Assembly (NCBI GenBank): GCA_036268875.1
Contig: DATATI010000020.1
Span: forward strand, 1 to 64,000
Length of the DNA stretch: 64,000 nt
Source: Polyangia bacterium
GTDB lineage: Bacteria > Myxococcota_A > Polyangia > Fen-1088
Reading direction: 5' to 3'
Shown here: piece by piece, positions 47,693 to 56,557 of the stretch
How positions within the stretch are numbered: the first letter of the stretch is position 1
Layout of the letters: each line of letters opens with the position of its first letter
The notes under the pieces: generated by a model
Told to the model about the DNA's origin: nothing
Database searches by the model: none
What the model saw: only the letters and a program-made list of their open reading frames with translations
Program-made: the position numbers and the translations under genes

Positions 47693-48424
47693 ACCATGGG
47701 GTGGCGTAAAAAATCGCCGCCGCCAGCAACCCAGTGGTCGGCCCGGCCAGCCGAGCGGCCAGGAGAAACGCCGCCGCCGCGGAAAGCAAACCCGTCGCGG
47801 CGCACAACACCGCTGCGCCTTTGGAACTTCCGAAGGCCAGCGAAACCAAATAAAGCAACTCCTGCGCCATTAGCTGGTAGTGCTGCCAGATCCCGTGCAG
47901 TTCGATCAGGGCGTGCGCCAGCAGGAACTGTTGCGGTACATACAAGTGGGACCAGGACGTCGACAAAGTTGGGTGGCGTCAGCGCCCCGATCAGATTCGC
48001 CGCCGCCAAAACCGCCAGCAGGATCAAGACCAGGCCGGCGGTGGCACGCGTGGCGAACGTCTGACCGGCGCTGGTTCCACCCGTCGAATCCAGTCGGTTC
48101 CGGCGGGCCGACCGAATCGACCAGGCGCCCAGCACCGCGGCTGGTAGAACGAGCACCGCGATCACCGGCCTGAAGAAAAAAACCCCGATCCCCACCGCGA
48201 AGATGAGGCATCGCCAGACATCCAAAGCCCAAACCAATCGCGGTGCAAAGCCGCTCTGCGCCACGGCAGGTCGTCGAGGTCTAGAAGATGAAGCAGTATC
48301 GAACCGTATCCGGCGCAGGCCAGTAAGCCGCGCCAGCGTGGCGCGGCCGGCTTCGGCGAATTGTCGCACCGGCAAAGATTAACCAGAGGGCCAGCAACAG
48401 ATCGATGGTGAAACGCCGGATGCG
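47693..48424 (-). pseudogene. Membrane glycosyltransferase (GT39/ArnT-like) remnant
   Basis: Hydrophobic fragments in several frames read as the N-terminal half of a polytopic lipid-linked sugar transferase: FTIDLLLALWLIFAGA, GYGSILLHLLDLDDLPW, VWRCLIFAVGIGVFFF, LVLILLAVLAAANLIGAL, then YVPQQFLLAHALIELHGIW and AGLLAAAIFYATP. Several frame changes are needed between them. The match ends at about 47693, where an epimerase begins in mid-protein, so a deletion seems to have joined two broken genes. The start abuts the stop of the glycosyltransferase at 48425. Confidence 0.65.
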
Positions 48425-49645
48425 TCAGGCCAACTCCCGGGTCAGTGCGGCCACCAACGCGTCGCCGGCCTCCCGCCAGGTCCAGCGCTCGGCGCGAGCG
48501 CGGGCCAACTTGCCCATGGTGTACAACTGGTCGCGGTCGGCAGCGCAGGCCCGCAACCGTGCCACCAGGGCGTCCACGTCCCGCGAAGGCACCAGCCAGC
48601 CGTCGTGGCCGTCGGTGATGGATTCCGGCCCGCCGCTGGCCGGCGTGGTAATGACCGGCGTTCCGCAACACATGGCTTCTTGAATAACCAGGCCGAAGCC
48701 GTCGCCCAGTGTTGGAAATGCCAGCACATCGGCGGCCCGGTATTCTTCACCCAGCTTGGGCTTGGGCACATACGCCACGTGCTCGAACAGGCCAGCGTAG
48801 TCTTGCAGAAATCGTTGCGACAGTCGCATGGGACCCACCAATCGTAGTCGAGCGTCTTTGATGGCAGCTTTCTTCCAGGCTTGCAAAAGGTAGTGCGTCC
48901 CTTTTCCCAACCCTTGTAGACCGACCGACAAGACTGTGAAGGGCCCCTGATTTGGCTTCTCCTTGGGCGCAAAATCAAAGACAGGAAAGCCGTAAGGATT
49001 GACGATGACGGGAACTCTCACGTCGGCATTTTCCAAAGAACGGCGAGTGTGATTGGAGGCCACTGAGATGACCGTGGCCAAAGCCAGCTCGGAGTCTTTG
49101 CGGTGTTTTTTCCATTCCGGCGTGACAACCGGCCCGGTGGTTGCGGCGCCGGCCCATTGTCTTTGCTCGGTCTTCCACATTTGTTCGACCACCCGGTAGT
49201 GCGGAATGGGCAAATCCCACACTCGGCCAATCGCGCGCGCCGAGGCGTGCTGGAACGTTCGCAAGGCGGCGTCCTCGTATGCATAGATCGCCGTGATGTC
49301 TTTGGACCACGAGACGCGCGCCACCGCTTCGTCGTGTGCCACGAAGATCGCATCGTATAAGCTTGGGCTGTCAAGGCCGATCGATTCTGCGAGCAGGGCC
49401 ACCAGGCGCGCGCCAGCCTCGACGGGAAACAGCGATCGCAGGCTATCATGGTGAATATCCAGCACCCGATTGCGCCACACCGGACCCAGCGGCGACAGGA
49501 AATGCAGCGCCCGCCCCAGTAGTGTCGACTGACCGGCGATGATTCCGGTCATGTAAACGCCCAGCTTCCCGTGTCGATCCAGAGCAACGGCCGTGGCATT
49601 GGCCACCGCTGCCGCGTGCGGATGACTAATCAGAAAGGACGTCAA
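48425..49645 (-). CDS. Glycosyltransferase family 4, paralogue B
   Basis: A 406-residue GT-B protein, equal in length to and clearly paralogous with the one at 38571-39791: SHPHAAAVANATAVAL, YEDAALRTFQ, NPYGFPVFDF, GLGKGTHYLLQAWKKAA, YRAADVLAFPTLGDGFGLVIQEAM and GGPESITDGHDGW. The start ATG 49645 overlaps the upstream gene's stop by 4 bp. Codon use is slightly less GC-biased than in paralogue A. Confidence 0.92.
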   Translation of the reverse strand: MTSFLISHPHAAAVANATAVALDRHGKLGVYMTGIIAGQSTLLGRALHFLSPLGPVWRNRVLDIHHDSLRSLFPVEAGARLVALLAESIGLDSPSLYDAIFVAHDEAVARVSWSKDITAIYAYEDAALRTFQHASARAIGRVWDLPIPHYRVVEQMWKTEQRQWAGAATTGPVVTPEWKKHRKDSELALATVISVASNHTRRSLENADVRVPVIVNPYGFPVFDFAPKEKPNQGPFTVLSVGLQGLGKGTHYLLQAWKKAAIKDARLRLVGPMRLSQRFLQDYAGLFEHVAYVPKPKLGEEYRAADVLAFPTLGDGFGLVIQEAMCCGTPVITTPASGGPESITDGHDGWLVPSRDVDALVARLRACAADRDQLYTMGKLARARAERWTWREAGDALVAALTRELA

Positions 49646-51066
49646 GCGCCCTTACTGGTCGGCTCCGGCAAGCGGCTCTTTAGCGGTACGCGACTCGGCG
49701 AGGGGTGCAACAAGGGCCAGATCTGGACCAATTCGCTCAAGATAAATCCGCAGCCGGTGAAATAGAGTGCCTGCCAGATATGATCAAACGAAAGGTTCCC
49801 GTAAAAATTCAGCAGCGCGTATGCGAGCGCGGCGCCGGTGGCCGCCCGGCGCCTGGCCCGTCTGAAGAAGTTGGCCGCGCGGAGGAGCGCGACCAACAGA
49901 CCGAACCGGACTAACCAGATCAAGATGTAACCGACAGCGCCAAGCTCGATGAGATACCGCCCCACTTCCATTTCGCTCTCGTACTCACCAAAGCCGACGC
50001 CAAACAGAATGCGGAAGTTCTGCTGCATCCCGGTACCCAACCCCAATACGGGATAATTCAGCTTGGCCAGGGAGTACGGCGGAAAGAGGGTATAGATCTC
50101 TTCAAAGCGATCGCGGGTATCATCCGAATCGAAGCGGTCCATGACCCCCTGGAGAGAGTCCGGGAAAATGTAGAGCACCATCATGATGGCCAAGGTCCCG
50201 CCGATAATCACGCGGCGCCCCACCGCCGTGAACAAAAAGCCCGCTTGTTGAGCCACCAGCGCCAGCAGGGCCAAGCCGACCACGAACGGCGCCCGCGAAC
50301 CGGACATCGGCAGCGCCGCCGCCGACAGCATGGCGGTGGTGGTGGCGATGGTGCGCGCGCGGCGGTTGGGATCGGCCAGACCCAAAGACAGCAGCAGCGG
50401 CGGCACCAACACCACGAAGTTGGTGAAGCCGGTAATAAACGTAAATGTCGAGGACACGCGTGCGCGGCCGGTGCTTCCGACCTCGAAGGCAGCAACCTCG
50501 TTTCCGGCCTGGACGGCATAGGTGTTCGTGGCGCTGGTGGCGGGCGAACCAAACTGGACCATCGCGAAGATGGCCACCACCGCCGAAACCCACGCCATGG
50601 CCACCATCCCGCGACGCCGAACCGTGGGCGTCAAGACGACATTAGCCACCACAGGCACGGCGATCCACCACAGCCAATAGGCACGGAGGCCGAGGATTCC
50701 CAGGACAAACGACTCTCGAAGTCCTGTGTTGATGGCCTCCAGCAAGGAAACCGCGATTGCCAGACCCAGGATCTTGTCGAAGGGATGGAACAGCACCTTC
50801 ATCACCTGCTTGACCCGGGGATTCATCGGGAAGGTGACCAGGCCATAAATCAGGACGATGTCTTTGAGAAAGTAGAAGGCCTCGCCAGGAATGAACGACA
50901 GATACTTGCGGCCCAAGCCCTCGAAGCAGATCGAACAGAAAAGCAGGGCGAACCAGCGCGATTTTTTCCTCTCCAGCCGTCCTTGCTTGGTCAGAACGGC
51001 CACTTTGTTGAGCACCGGGCGGTTGCCGAGGACAATCGGCGGCTGCGAAACAGCGGGTACAGACAT
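49642..51066 (-). CDS. Wzy-like O-antigen polymerase/ligase family membrane protein
   Basis: A ~474-residue polytopic inner-membrane protein with about ten hydrophobic segments. The region GSRAPFVVGLALLALVAQQ and the loop ending FGVGFGEYESEMEVG, followed by YLIELGAVGYILIW, resemble the Wzy_C/O-antigen ligase superfamily; the long periplasmic loop lies before it. It is likely the repeat-unit polymerase. ATG 51066 is preferred, 2 bp after the upstream stop; a TTG at 51072 would overlap it. Confidence 0.82.
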   Translation of the reverse strand: MSVPAVSQPPIVLGNRPVLNKVAVLTKQGRLERKKSRWFALLFCSICFEGLGRKYLSFIPGEAFYFLKDIVLIYGLVTFPMNPRVKQVMKVLFHPFDKILGLAIAVSLLEAINTGLRESFVLGILGLRAYWLWWIAVPVVANVVLTPTVRRRGMVAMAWVSAVVAIFAMVQFGSPATSATNTYAVQAGNEVAAFEVGSTGRARVSSTFTFITGFTNFVVLVPPLLLSLGLADPNRRARTIATTTAMLSAAALPMSGSRAPFVVGLALLALVAQQAGFLFTAVGRRVIIGGTLAIMMVLYIFPDSLQGVMDRFDSDDTRDRFEEIYTLFPPYSLAKLNYPVLGLGTGMQQNFRILFGVGFGEYESEMEVGRYLIELGAVGYILIWLVRFGLLVALLRAANFFRRARRRAATGAALAYALLNFYGNLSFDHIWQALYFTGCGFILSELVQIWPLLHPSPSRVPLKSRLPEPTSKGA

Positions 51067-51068
51067 CG

Positions 51069-53714
51069 TCAACGTCCCAGAAGGAGCATCCGACTGCGCG
51101 CCGTTTCTTCCAGCTGCGCCTTGTGGTCGTTCATGCGTTTGATCGCTGCCGCGATATCAGAGTTTTGGGGGGCTTGATCCTGAGCTTCCTGCATGGCTTT
51201 CAACGCGTCGTCATTTCGCGAAATCGATTCATAGTATTGCGCCAGATTCATCCACAGACCGGCGTTGTGGCTGTCTTGATTGATCGCCGCCCGGAACTCC
51301 GTGATGGCCGCCTTGCTCTCACCCATTGCCGCGGCTAGCCGCGCGCGAGCATTGTGAACGCTGGCGGTCGACGCTCCTGCGTGAAACAACGCGGTCTCCA
51401 ATCCTTCGATGGCCGGCTGGGCACGCGACCACTTCTGAGCGCTCATGATGACCTGCACCCGCCGATCTTGGAGCGACAGATCGTACGGATCGACGGCGGC
51501 CCCCTGATCCAAAATATCCAGCGCGCGGTTGAGGTCGCCGGCACGGAGCGCCAGCTCGGCGCGAAGCAAGAATGCGCGAGGTTGATTGGCGCCTGCCCGA
51601 TCAAGCTGGGCCAGGTCTTGGTTGGCGAGGTCCGGCTTACCATCCTCAAGATCAAGCTCCGCCCGCAAAAGCAACGCATCCGTGGAGGTGCCTGGTCCCA
51701 TTGGGACGAAATCTAACACCTTCCGCGCGCCGCTCCGGTTGGATTTGCTGAGCAGCAGATTGGCAATTCGGATCAACCTGTCGGAATCGCCTCGGGCCAA
51801 GGTGGCCATTTCCTCGGGACGCGCGCCGGATCGCCAGGCTTCCTCCAAGATGAAACTGGTCAGGACCGGACGCGTGGACATCGCGGTGGTCCATTCGTTG
51901 AGGGCTTGCTGACGCTTGCCCAGCGACCACAGTGAACGGCCGATCTCGGCGTGCACCTCAGGACAGTTGGGGCAAAGCAACAGCGCCCGATTGAGGACCG
52001 CCATCCGCGGCGAACGCCGGGTATCAGCCTGGATCAGAGGTTCGGTCGCTCCCTGCTGGAGGAAATAGTAGTAGTCAAAAGGATGCGCGGCCTCTGCGTG
52101 CAACATAACGGCGCGGCGCTCGGCCAGCGTCGTGGTGCCGCGTAGCCGGGCGTCAAAATCGGCGCTGGCCGGACGAGCCAACGCAATCACGCCGAACAGC
52201 AGGCCGGACCCAGCCACGCTGGCCACGATCACCGCGTGGCGTTTTCGCAGCCTTCGTCCGCTCCACTCCTTCGTCCGGCCCAACAGTGATCCAAGAAGGA
52301 CAGAGAACGGCAGCAGCACGCCGAGGGTTTCGAGACCAAAGTCGACCACGCTGTGGACCAGCGCCGCGACCAGACCGCATCCCAGGGCCAGTTCGACCTT
52401 GTCGGCTCGGCGAAATTTCCAGATCTGGCGCACCAGCAACGCAAGACAGACAACGATGGCGAGCTCCCCCAGCCAACCGGTGTCGATGAGAAACTGCAGT
52501 GGCTCGTTTTCGACGAGAGAGAACCGCGCAGAGATGGGAACCTCGAGAGTCCGCACGGTCGGGTAAGCCCGATCGAACGCGCCTCGGCCAATCCCCAGGG
52601 GGTGAGCGAAGAGCAGCTTGAGACTGTCGCGCCACAACTGAAATCGCATCTCCTGGCTGAGGCTGGACTGACTGAACTTGGCCAGAATCTGACTGGCGCC
52701 CAGGCTCAAGGCCACCAGCGCGCAAACCGCGGCCACCAGGGCAAAGGAAAGCCAGGTGCGGCGGCGAGGGGGCCGTATTTCCCCTTCCGCCTGTTGGGTG
52801 CGCGGGTAGAAGCCCACGAACAACGCAGTGGAGATGCCGAGGCCGAGAACGCCGCCGCGCGACAGCGTTCCGACGGCGCCGGCGGCCACGAAGACACCGG
52901 CGGCGATCCAGCCGACGCGATTGATGACGCTCGATTTGGCGAGCGCCAAGGCCAACGAAGCGAAGAACGCCAGCTCCAGGAATTCTGCGGTGTGGTTCGG
53001 ATTGATGAAAGGGCCGTTCAGAATCCCGCGGCTGCCAGGATAGATGCCGTAGATGCGATCTTCTCCGAGAATTCGATGACCCACCCCGACCACCACCGAG
53101 GCGATCCCTGACACGACGATGGCCCGCAGCAACAGGTAGCGGGATGAACGTCCCGACATCACGTGGGCCGAGATGATCACGGTGGCCATGGCAGCCGCCG
53201 CTTGGCCCAGGCACAACCAGGTAGCGGGAGGATCAAGGCTCAAAGGGCGGAACGCGTTTGAAACACCGATCAGATCGGCGGCCGCCGGATCCAGGCGGTT
53301 CGCCAGCGCAGCGGGGAGCGGAAGGCTCTCCACGAACGGCAACAGAACGAATACCAGGCACGCAACGGCTGCTGTGAAGGAAAAGCGAATCGGCACACCG
53401 GAGCCGAGTTCGTTGGTGACCACCAACCCTAACGCCACCAAGGTCAGAGCGAAGGCCCCCAGGGCTGTCGAGCGATGAACGGCGCCCGTTGCCAAAGGAG
53501 CGGCCGCCACCACAAATGCGAGGAGGCCCAAGCCCAAGAATGTCCCCAGCCGTGCAATGCCGTTGGCGCCCCTGTGTTTACCTTTGCCCTTGGCCTTGTT
53601 GGATCGCCGACGGCGACTGGCCGAATCCGTTGTCAGACCGGATCGGGAGGCGGGCATGTCTGGAGACGGGCCGCCATTCGTCGGTGTCCCGAGCCCGTGC
53701 GTTTCGCTAACCAT
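51069..53714 (-). CDS. O-antigen ligase/polymerase domain protein with C-terminal TPR repeats
   Basis: An 881-residue protein. A basic, Ser/Arg/Lys-rich cytoplasmic N-terminus (~1-50) leads into about ten to twelve membrane segments up to ~residue 505. The Wzy_C-like signature is INPNHTAEFLELAFFASLALAL plus TLSRGGVLGLGIS and PLGIGRGAFDRAYPTV. The last ~350 residues are helical TPR-type repeats (for example NRALDILDQGAAVDPYD and NAGLWMNLAQYYESISRNDDALKAMQEA, read in parts). This layout is common in exopolysaccharide loci of Deltaproteobacteria-related bacteria. It precedes a second Wzy-like protein. Confidence 0.88.
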   Translation of the reverse strand: MVSETHGLGTPTNGGPSPDMPASRSGLTTDSASRRRRSNKAKGKGKHRGANGIARLGTFLGLGLLAFVVAAAPLATGAVHRSTALGAFALTLVALGLVVTNELGSGVPIRFSFTAAVACLVFVLLPFVESLPLPAALANRLDPAAADLIGVSNAFRPLSLDPPATWLCLGQAAAAMATVIISAHVMSGRSSRYLLLRAIVVSGIASVVVGVGHRILGEDRIYGIYPGSRGILNGPFINPNHTAEFLELAFFASLALALAKSSVINRVGWIAAGVFVAAGAVGTLSRGGVLGLGISTALFVGFYPRTQQAEGEIRPPRRRTWLSFALVAAVCALVALSLGASQILAKFSQSSLSQEMRFQLWRDSLKLLFAHPLGIGRGAFDRAYPTVRTLEVPISARFSLVENEPLQFLIDTGWLGELAIVVCLALLVRQIWKFRRADKVELALGCGLVAALVHSVVDFGLETLGVLLPFSVLLGSLLGRTKEWSGRRLRKRHAVIVASVAGSGLLFGVIALARPASADFDARLRGTTTLAERRAVMLHAEAAHPFDYYYFLQQGATEPLIQADTRRSPRMAVLNRALLLCPNCPEVHAEIGRSLWSLGKRQQALNEWTTAMSTRPVLTSFILEEAWRSGARPEEMATLARGDSDRLIRIANLLLSKSNRSGARKVLDFVPMGPGTSTDALLLRAELDLEDGKPDLANQDLAQLDRAGANQPRAFLLRAELALRAGDLNRALDILDQGAAVDPYDLSLQDRRVQVIMSAQKWSRAQPAIEGLETALFHAGASTASVHNARARLAAAMGESKAAITEFRAAINQDSHNAGLWMNLAQYYESISRNDDALKAMQEAQDQAPQNSDIAAAIKRMNDHKAQLEETARSRMLLLGR

Positions 53715-53751
53715 CGATCTTTCCGCGACGGAGGACGATGGAATGATTGCC

Positions 53752-54387
53752 TCAGAAAAGTCGTTCCTCGACGACTACCACATCCCCCGGCAACACGGGA
53801 ATGTTCGGGTACCGTCCCTCGCTGATGTCGGCGACGGGGAAGGTGCGCGTTTCGACCTTCCCCGAAACCTCACGCCGCAAGGTCACAGTGTTCTTGTCGG
53901 CGATCGAGGTAAAGCCCCCCGCCTGCGCGATGGCGTCGACGATGGTCATATTGGGAAAGAAATCCACGGAGCCGGGCCTGGTCACCTGGCCCAGCACGGA
54001 GATCTTCCGGCTGTTCCAGCTTTTGATCATGACCGACACTTGCGGGTCCCGGAGATAGCCGGCCTTCAGCTTTTGCACCAGAGCGGCCTGAACCTCGTTG
54101 ATCCGCATTCCCGCCACCTTCAAGCGGCCCGCCAGCGGAAAATCGATCGTTCCCTCGGCGGAGACTCGGTAGGATCCCGACAGTTCAGTTTCGCCAAAGA
54201 CGCGAACGTCGAAGACGTCATCGAATCCGAGTCGATCTTCGGGCGGGGGAAGACCAATAATGCCTGCCGCAGACTGCTGTCGATTCTTCTGATGAGAGCA
54301 ACCGCCCAGACTGGCAATTGCGAACAACACCAGCAGCAATTGCCGAGACCAAGGACGCACAGGCCCCGCCAGAGACATCACGCGCAC
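53752..54387 (-). CDS. Polysaccharide export (OPX/Wza-like) lipoprotein
   Basis: A 211-residue lipoprotein with signal peptide and lipobox LGGC, then the export (PES) domain with YRVSAEGTIDFPLAGRLKVAG and one SLBB domain (ISVLGQVTRPGSVDFF, DAIAQAGGFTSIADKNTV). It lacks the long C-terminal part that forms the outer-membrane helical barrel in E. coli Wza. In Myxococcus such short OPX proteins work with a separate beta-barrel porin, and the next gene upstream here encodes a beta-barrel. The start is ATG 54387, 1 bp after that gene's stop. Confidence 0.92.
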   Translation of the reverse strand: MRVMSLAGPVRPWSRQLLLVLFAIASLGGCSHQKNRQQSAAGIIGLPPPEDRLGFDDVFDVRVFGETELSGSYRVSAEGTIDFPLAGRLKVAGMRINEVQAALVQKLKAGYLRDPQVSVMIKSWNSRKISVLGQVTRPGSVDFFPNMTIVDAIAQAGGFTSIADKNTVTLRREVSGKVETRTFPVADISEGRYPNIPVLPGDVVVVEERLF

Positions 54388-54388
54388 G

Positions 54389-55753
54389 TTAATAGATTAC
54401 GCCAACGCGAGCGAAGATTTGCTGTTTTAGATAGCTTGCGCCCACCGGGCCGTTGGGGTTGGAGCCAGCTTGGTTATCCAAAAGCGAATACCCCACGCCA
54501 AAGTAAAGCCAGCCCTTCGGGTGATAGTCCGCCAATGCGCCAACCTGAAGGAAGTTGTCGGTACGGCTCGACGCCGTGAATTGAAATGCACGACGCTCAT
54601 ATCGACCGCTCAACGATGCCACCACCCGTCCGGCGATCTGCTGCTGAATCCAGGCGGTCACAGCGTCGATATTGTAGAAATTGCCGACGATGGAGTTCTG
54701 GAAATCGTGGTGGTAACCCAGCCCCAACGAGCTGAAGAACGTGGGCGTGACGCTCACTTCGGCATTGGCAGAGAGGTGACCGGCAATTCCTTCTGGATTT
54801 GGGCCGTCCGCATAAAAGGCATTTGCATAGCCGGCGTAGAGGTTCACGGACGTCTTTTGCGTAACAAGGCCACGCAACCCAGCGACCACTCGCATCGGGT
54901 ATGAATCATGCTTCACAAAATCACTCGGCGAGGCGCCTGTTCCGGCCGTTGGCGCACTGGCATTGGGGTTCAGATACGTGATGTAACCCTGGGCTGCCTG
55001 CACAAAAAGCGCGGTCTTGGGTAGCCATTTCCAACTGACATCAACAGCCAGTTCCTGGAACAGCGAGTCGGCGAAATTGTAGCTGCTGGCAGCGTTGAAC
55101 GCGTCATAGATGTTCGAATAGCGAAGGATTCCGTCGAGGCGTCCGCCTCCGGGGGCCCAATGAAGTTCAGCGGCGCCGAAATTGGAATAGTGAATCAACG
55201 ATTCAGATGGCGCTGGGCTGCCAACATAAGGCGGATCCTGGGCGCGAACGAAGTAGTCGCGAAATACGAGGCTGAGCACCTGACGGGAACTGAAAACCAA
55301 TTGACCATCGGCAGTAGGCAGAAATCCTGGCTGATCGGATACTTTTTTGCCCATCGCGGCGCCGGTCTGATCCGGTTGTTCCGCATTCGAGAGGTAGTGG
55401 CGATATCCGGCGGTCGCCTCCAAGTTGTAGAACACGCCCGACGGAGCCACGCCGGCGCGGGTCGCGTTGGTCAGCCCAAGATAGGGAAGGACCAACACAA
55501 CGGGAGATCCGACCACTGCGTTTCCCTTGTCGCCGTAAAAAACGTTGGTGTCGTAGCCTCCCTCGACACCAACACCGGCGTGCAAAACAGCGCTGTCGCT
55601 CAGCTGCATGCCCGTTCCCTTCCCCAGCGGGGAACGGGCAGGCAAGTTGGTGTAGCTCAGTGAGACGTCGCCCGCCTGCTGCGCGAAACCACCACGCGAC
55701 ACGCCAAGCGCGGCACAGCAAGCGAGGATCTGCAGTGGTCGGCGAATGGTCAT
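54389..55753 (-). CDS. Outer-membrane beta-barrel protein (Wzp-like polysaccharide porin)
   Basis: A 454-residue protein with a signal peptide ending at AFAQ-like FAQQAG (~25). The mature part alternates polar and hydrophobic residues in ~10-residue strands with aromatic girdles (for example YNLEATAGYRHYL, LHWAPGGGRLDGILRYS, SSLGLGYHHDFQ) and ends in an aromatic residue (VGVIY), as expected of a BAM substrate. Size is consistent with a 16-18-stranded barrel. Paired with the short OPX gene it fits the Wzp-type porin that completes the outer-membrane channel. Confidence 0.85.
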   Translation of the reverse strand: MTIRRPLQILACCAALGVSRGGFAQQAGDVSLSYTNLPARSPLGKGTGMQLSDSAVLHAGVGVEGGYDTNVFYGDKGNAVVGSPVVLVLPYLGLTNATRAGVAPSGVFYNLEATAGYRHYLSNAEQPDQTGAAMGKKVSDQPGFLPTADGQLVFSSRQVLSLVFRDYFVRAQDPPYVGSPAPSESLIHYSNFGAAELHWAPGGGRLDGILRYSNIYDAFNAASSYNFADSLFQELAVDVSWKWLPKTALFVQAAQGYITYLNPNASAPTAGTGASPSDFVKHDSYPMRVVAGLRGLVTQKTSVNLYAGYANAFYADGPNPEGIAGHLSANAEVSVTPTFFSSLGLGYHHDFQNSIVGNFYNIDAVTAWIQQQIAGRVVASLSGRYERRAFQFTASSRTDNFLQVGALADYHPKGWLYFGVGYSLLDNQAGSNPNGPVGASYLKQQIFARVGVIY

Positions 55754-55829
55754 GGATAGAAAGATTTGAAGATGGGTGAGGTTAGAGAATCGGAGCGGTT
55801 AGAGAGCCGAGCGTTCACAGCGGCTAGAG

Positions 55830-56453
55830 TCAGGGAGAGATGGATTGATAGTTGCTGGCCGGCGGAGGCCGATCGACAGGAGTGACCGGAATCGGCGGCT
55901 GAGTGGGGTCGGTTTGCGGAATGTTCGGATCGATTTCGACGTCGACCCGGGTCGCTCCGACAAAGCTCAAATCCTCGCCGATGCAATTCTCCGCCTCCGC
56001 CCCTAGAACCAGGACCTTCTGGTTGACGATGGTGAGCCGGGTGAACTCATGCGTACGTGCACCTTCATCGGCACGCGCGATGCTCTCCTGAAGGGCGGTC
56101 ATTGACTGCTCGGCCAGGTTCAAGTTGACCTTGCCTTGCACCAGCTTGTCCTTCACGCAGTTGAGCTTGATGATGTCCTTCTGATTTTTGGCCGTGTCTT
56201 CGAGCACCTGAATGCGTTTCAGGGTGTCGTTCATGGTCTGAAAATAGGCTTGCCCCTGGTTCAGCATTTCCTGGGGGGTCAAGGTCGGCAGCTGCTTCAC
56301 GGAAACGTCGACCTGGCCACCGGCCGCGGGAGGCGTGGCCACCGGAGTGGCAGCGGGTACTGGCGCAGGCGGCGGCGGGGTACCGGGCCCCTGGGCAAAG
56401 ACCGTGCTGGTGACAAGCAGCAACGGAAGCAGCAACGGCGGGATCTTTGCCAC
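55830..56453 (-). CDS. Secreted two-cysteine protein of unknown function
   Basis: A 207-residue protein not recognised by name. An N-terminal signal peptide ends near VFAQG (~21), then a Pro/Ala-rich linker of ~30 residues. A helical core follows with Cys99 in KLNCVKDKL and Cys157 in AENCIGEDLSFVG, likely a disulphide in the periplasm. It ends in a Pro-rich tail. GTG 56453 is the start, with AAAGGA nine to ten bases upstream. It is the first gene after the consensus promoter and precedes the beta-barrel by 76 bp, so it is probably part of the export apparatus. Confidence 0.8.
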   Translation of the reverse strand: MAKIPPLLLPLLLVTSTVFAQGPGTPPPPAPVPAATPVATPPAAGGQVDVSVKQLPTLTPQEMLNQGQAYFQTMNDTLKRIQVLEDTAKNQKDIIKLNCVKDKLVQGKVNLNLAEQSMTALQESIARADEGARTHEFTRLTIVNQKVLVLGAEAENCIGEDLSFVGATRVDVEIDPNIPQTDPTQPPIPVTPVDRPPPASNYQSISP

Positions 56454-56517
56454 GGTTTTGGGTCCTTTCTCAGCTGCCGGAACAGAGTGAAATCAAATAC
56501 TTACAGGTTTGGCAGGG

Positions 56518-56546
56518 ATTATAGGCACGTGGTACGGATGTGTCAA
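56518..56546 (-). promoter_or_regulatory. Perfect sigma-70 consensus promoter of the exopolysaccharide operon
   Basis: On the minus strand TTGACA (56546-56541) and TATAAT (56523-56518) are separated by exactly 17 bp, the full consensus. The start would be near 56511, giving a ~58-base leader to GTG 56453. It lies in the only sizeable gap between the Glt-like block and the exopolysaccharide genes, so it probably drives the whole minus-strand train. Confidence 0.8.
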
Positions 56547-56557
56547 CGTCAGACGTT
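56545..56557. promoter_or_regulatory. 13-bp palindrome at the exopolysaccharide promoter (operator-like)
   Basis: AACGTC and GACGTT flank one central base, forming a perfect inverted repeat at 56545-56557. It overlaps the last two bases of the -35 box and ends directly against the stop codon of the upstream gene. A dimeric regulator bound here would touch RNA polymerase, as repressor or activator. No cognate regulator was identified. Confidence 0.5.
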
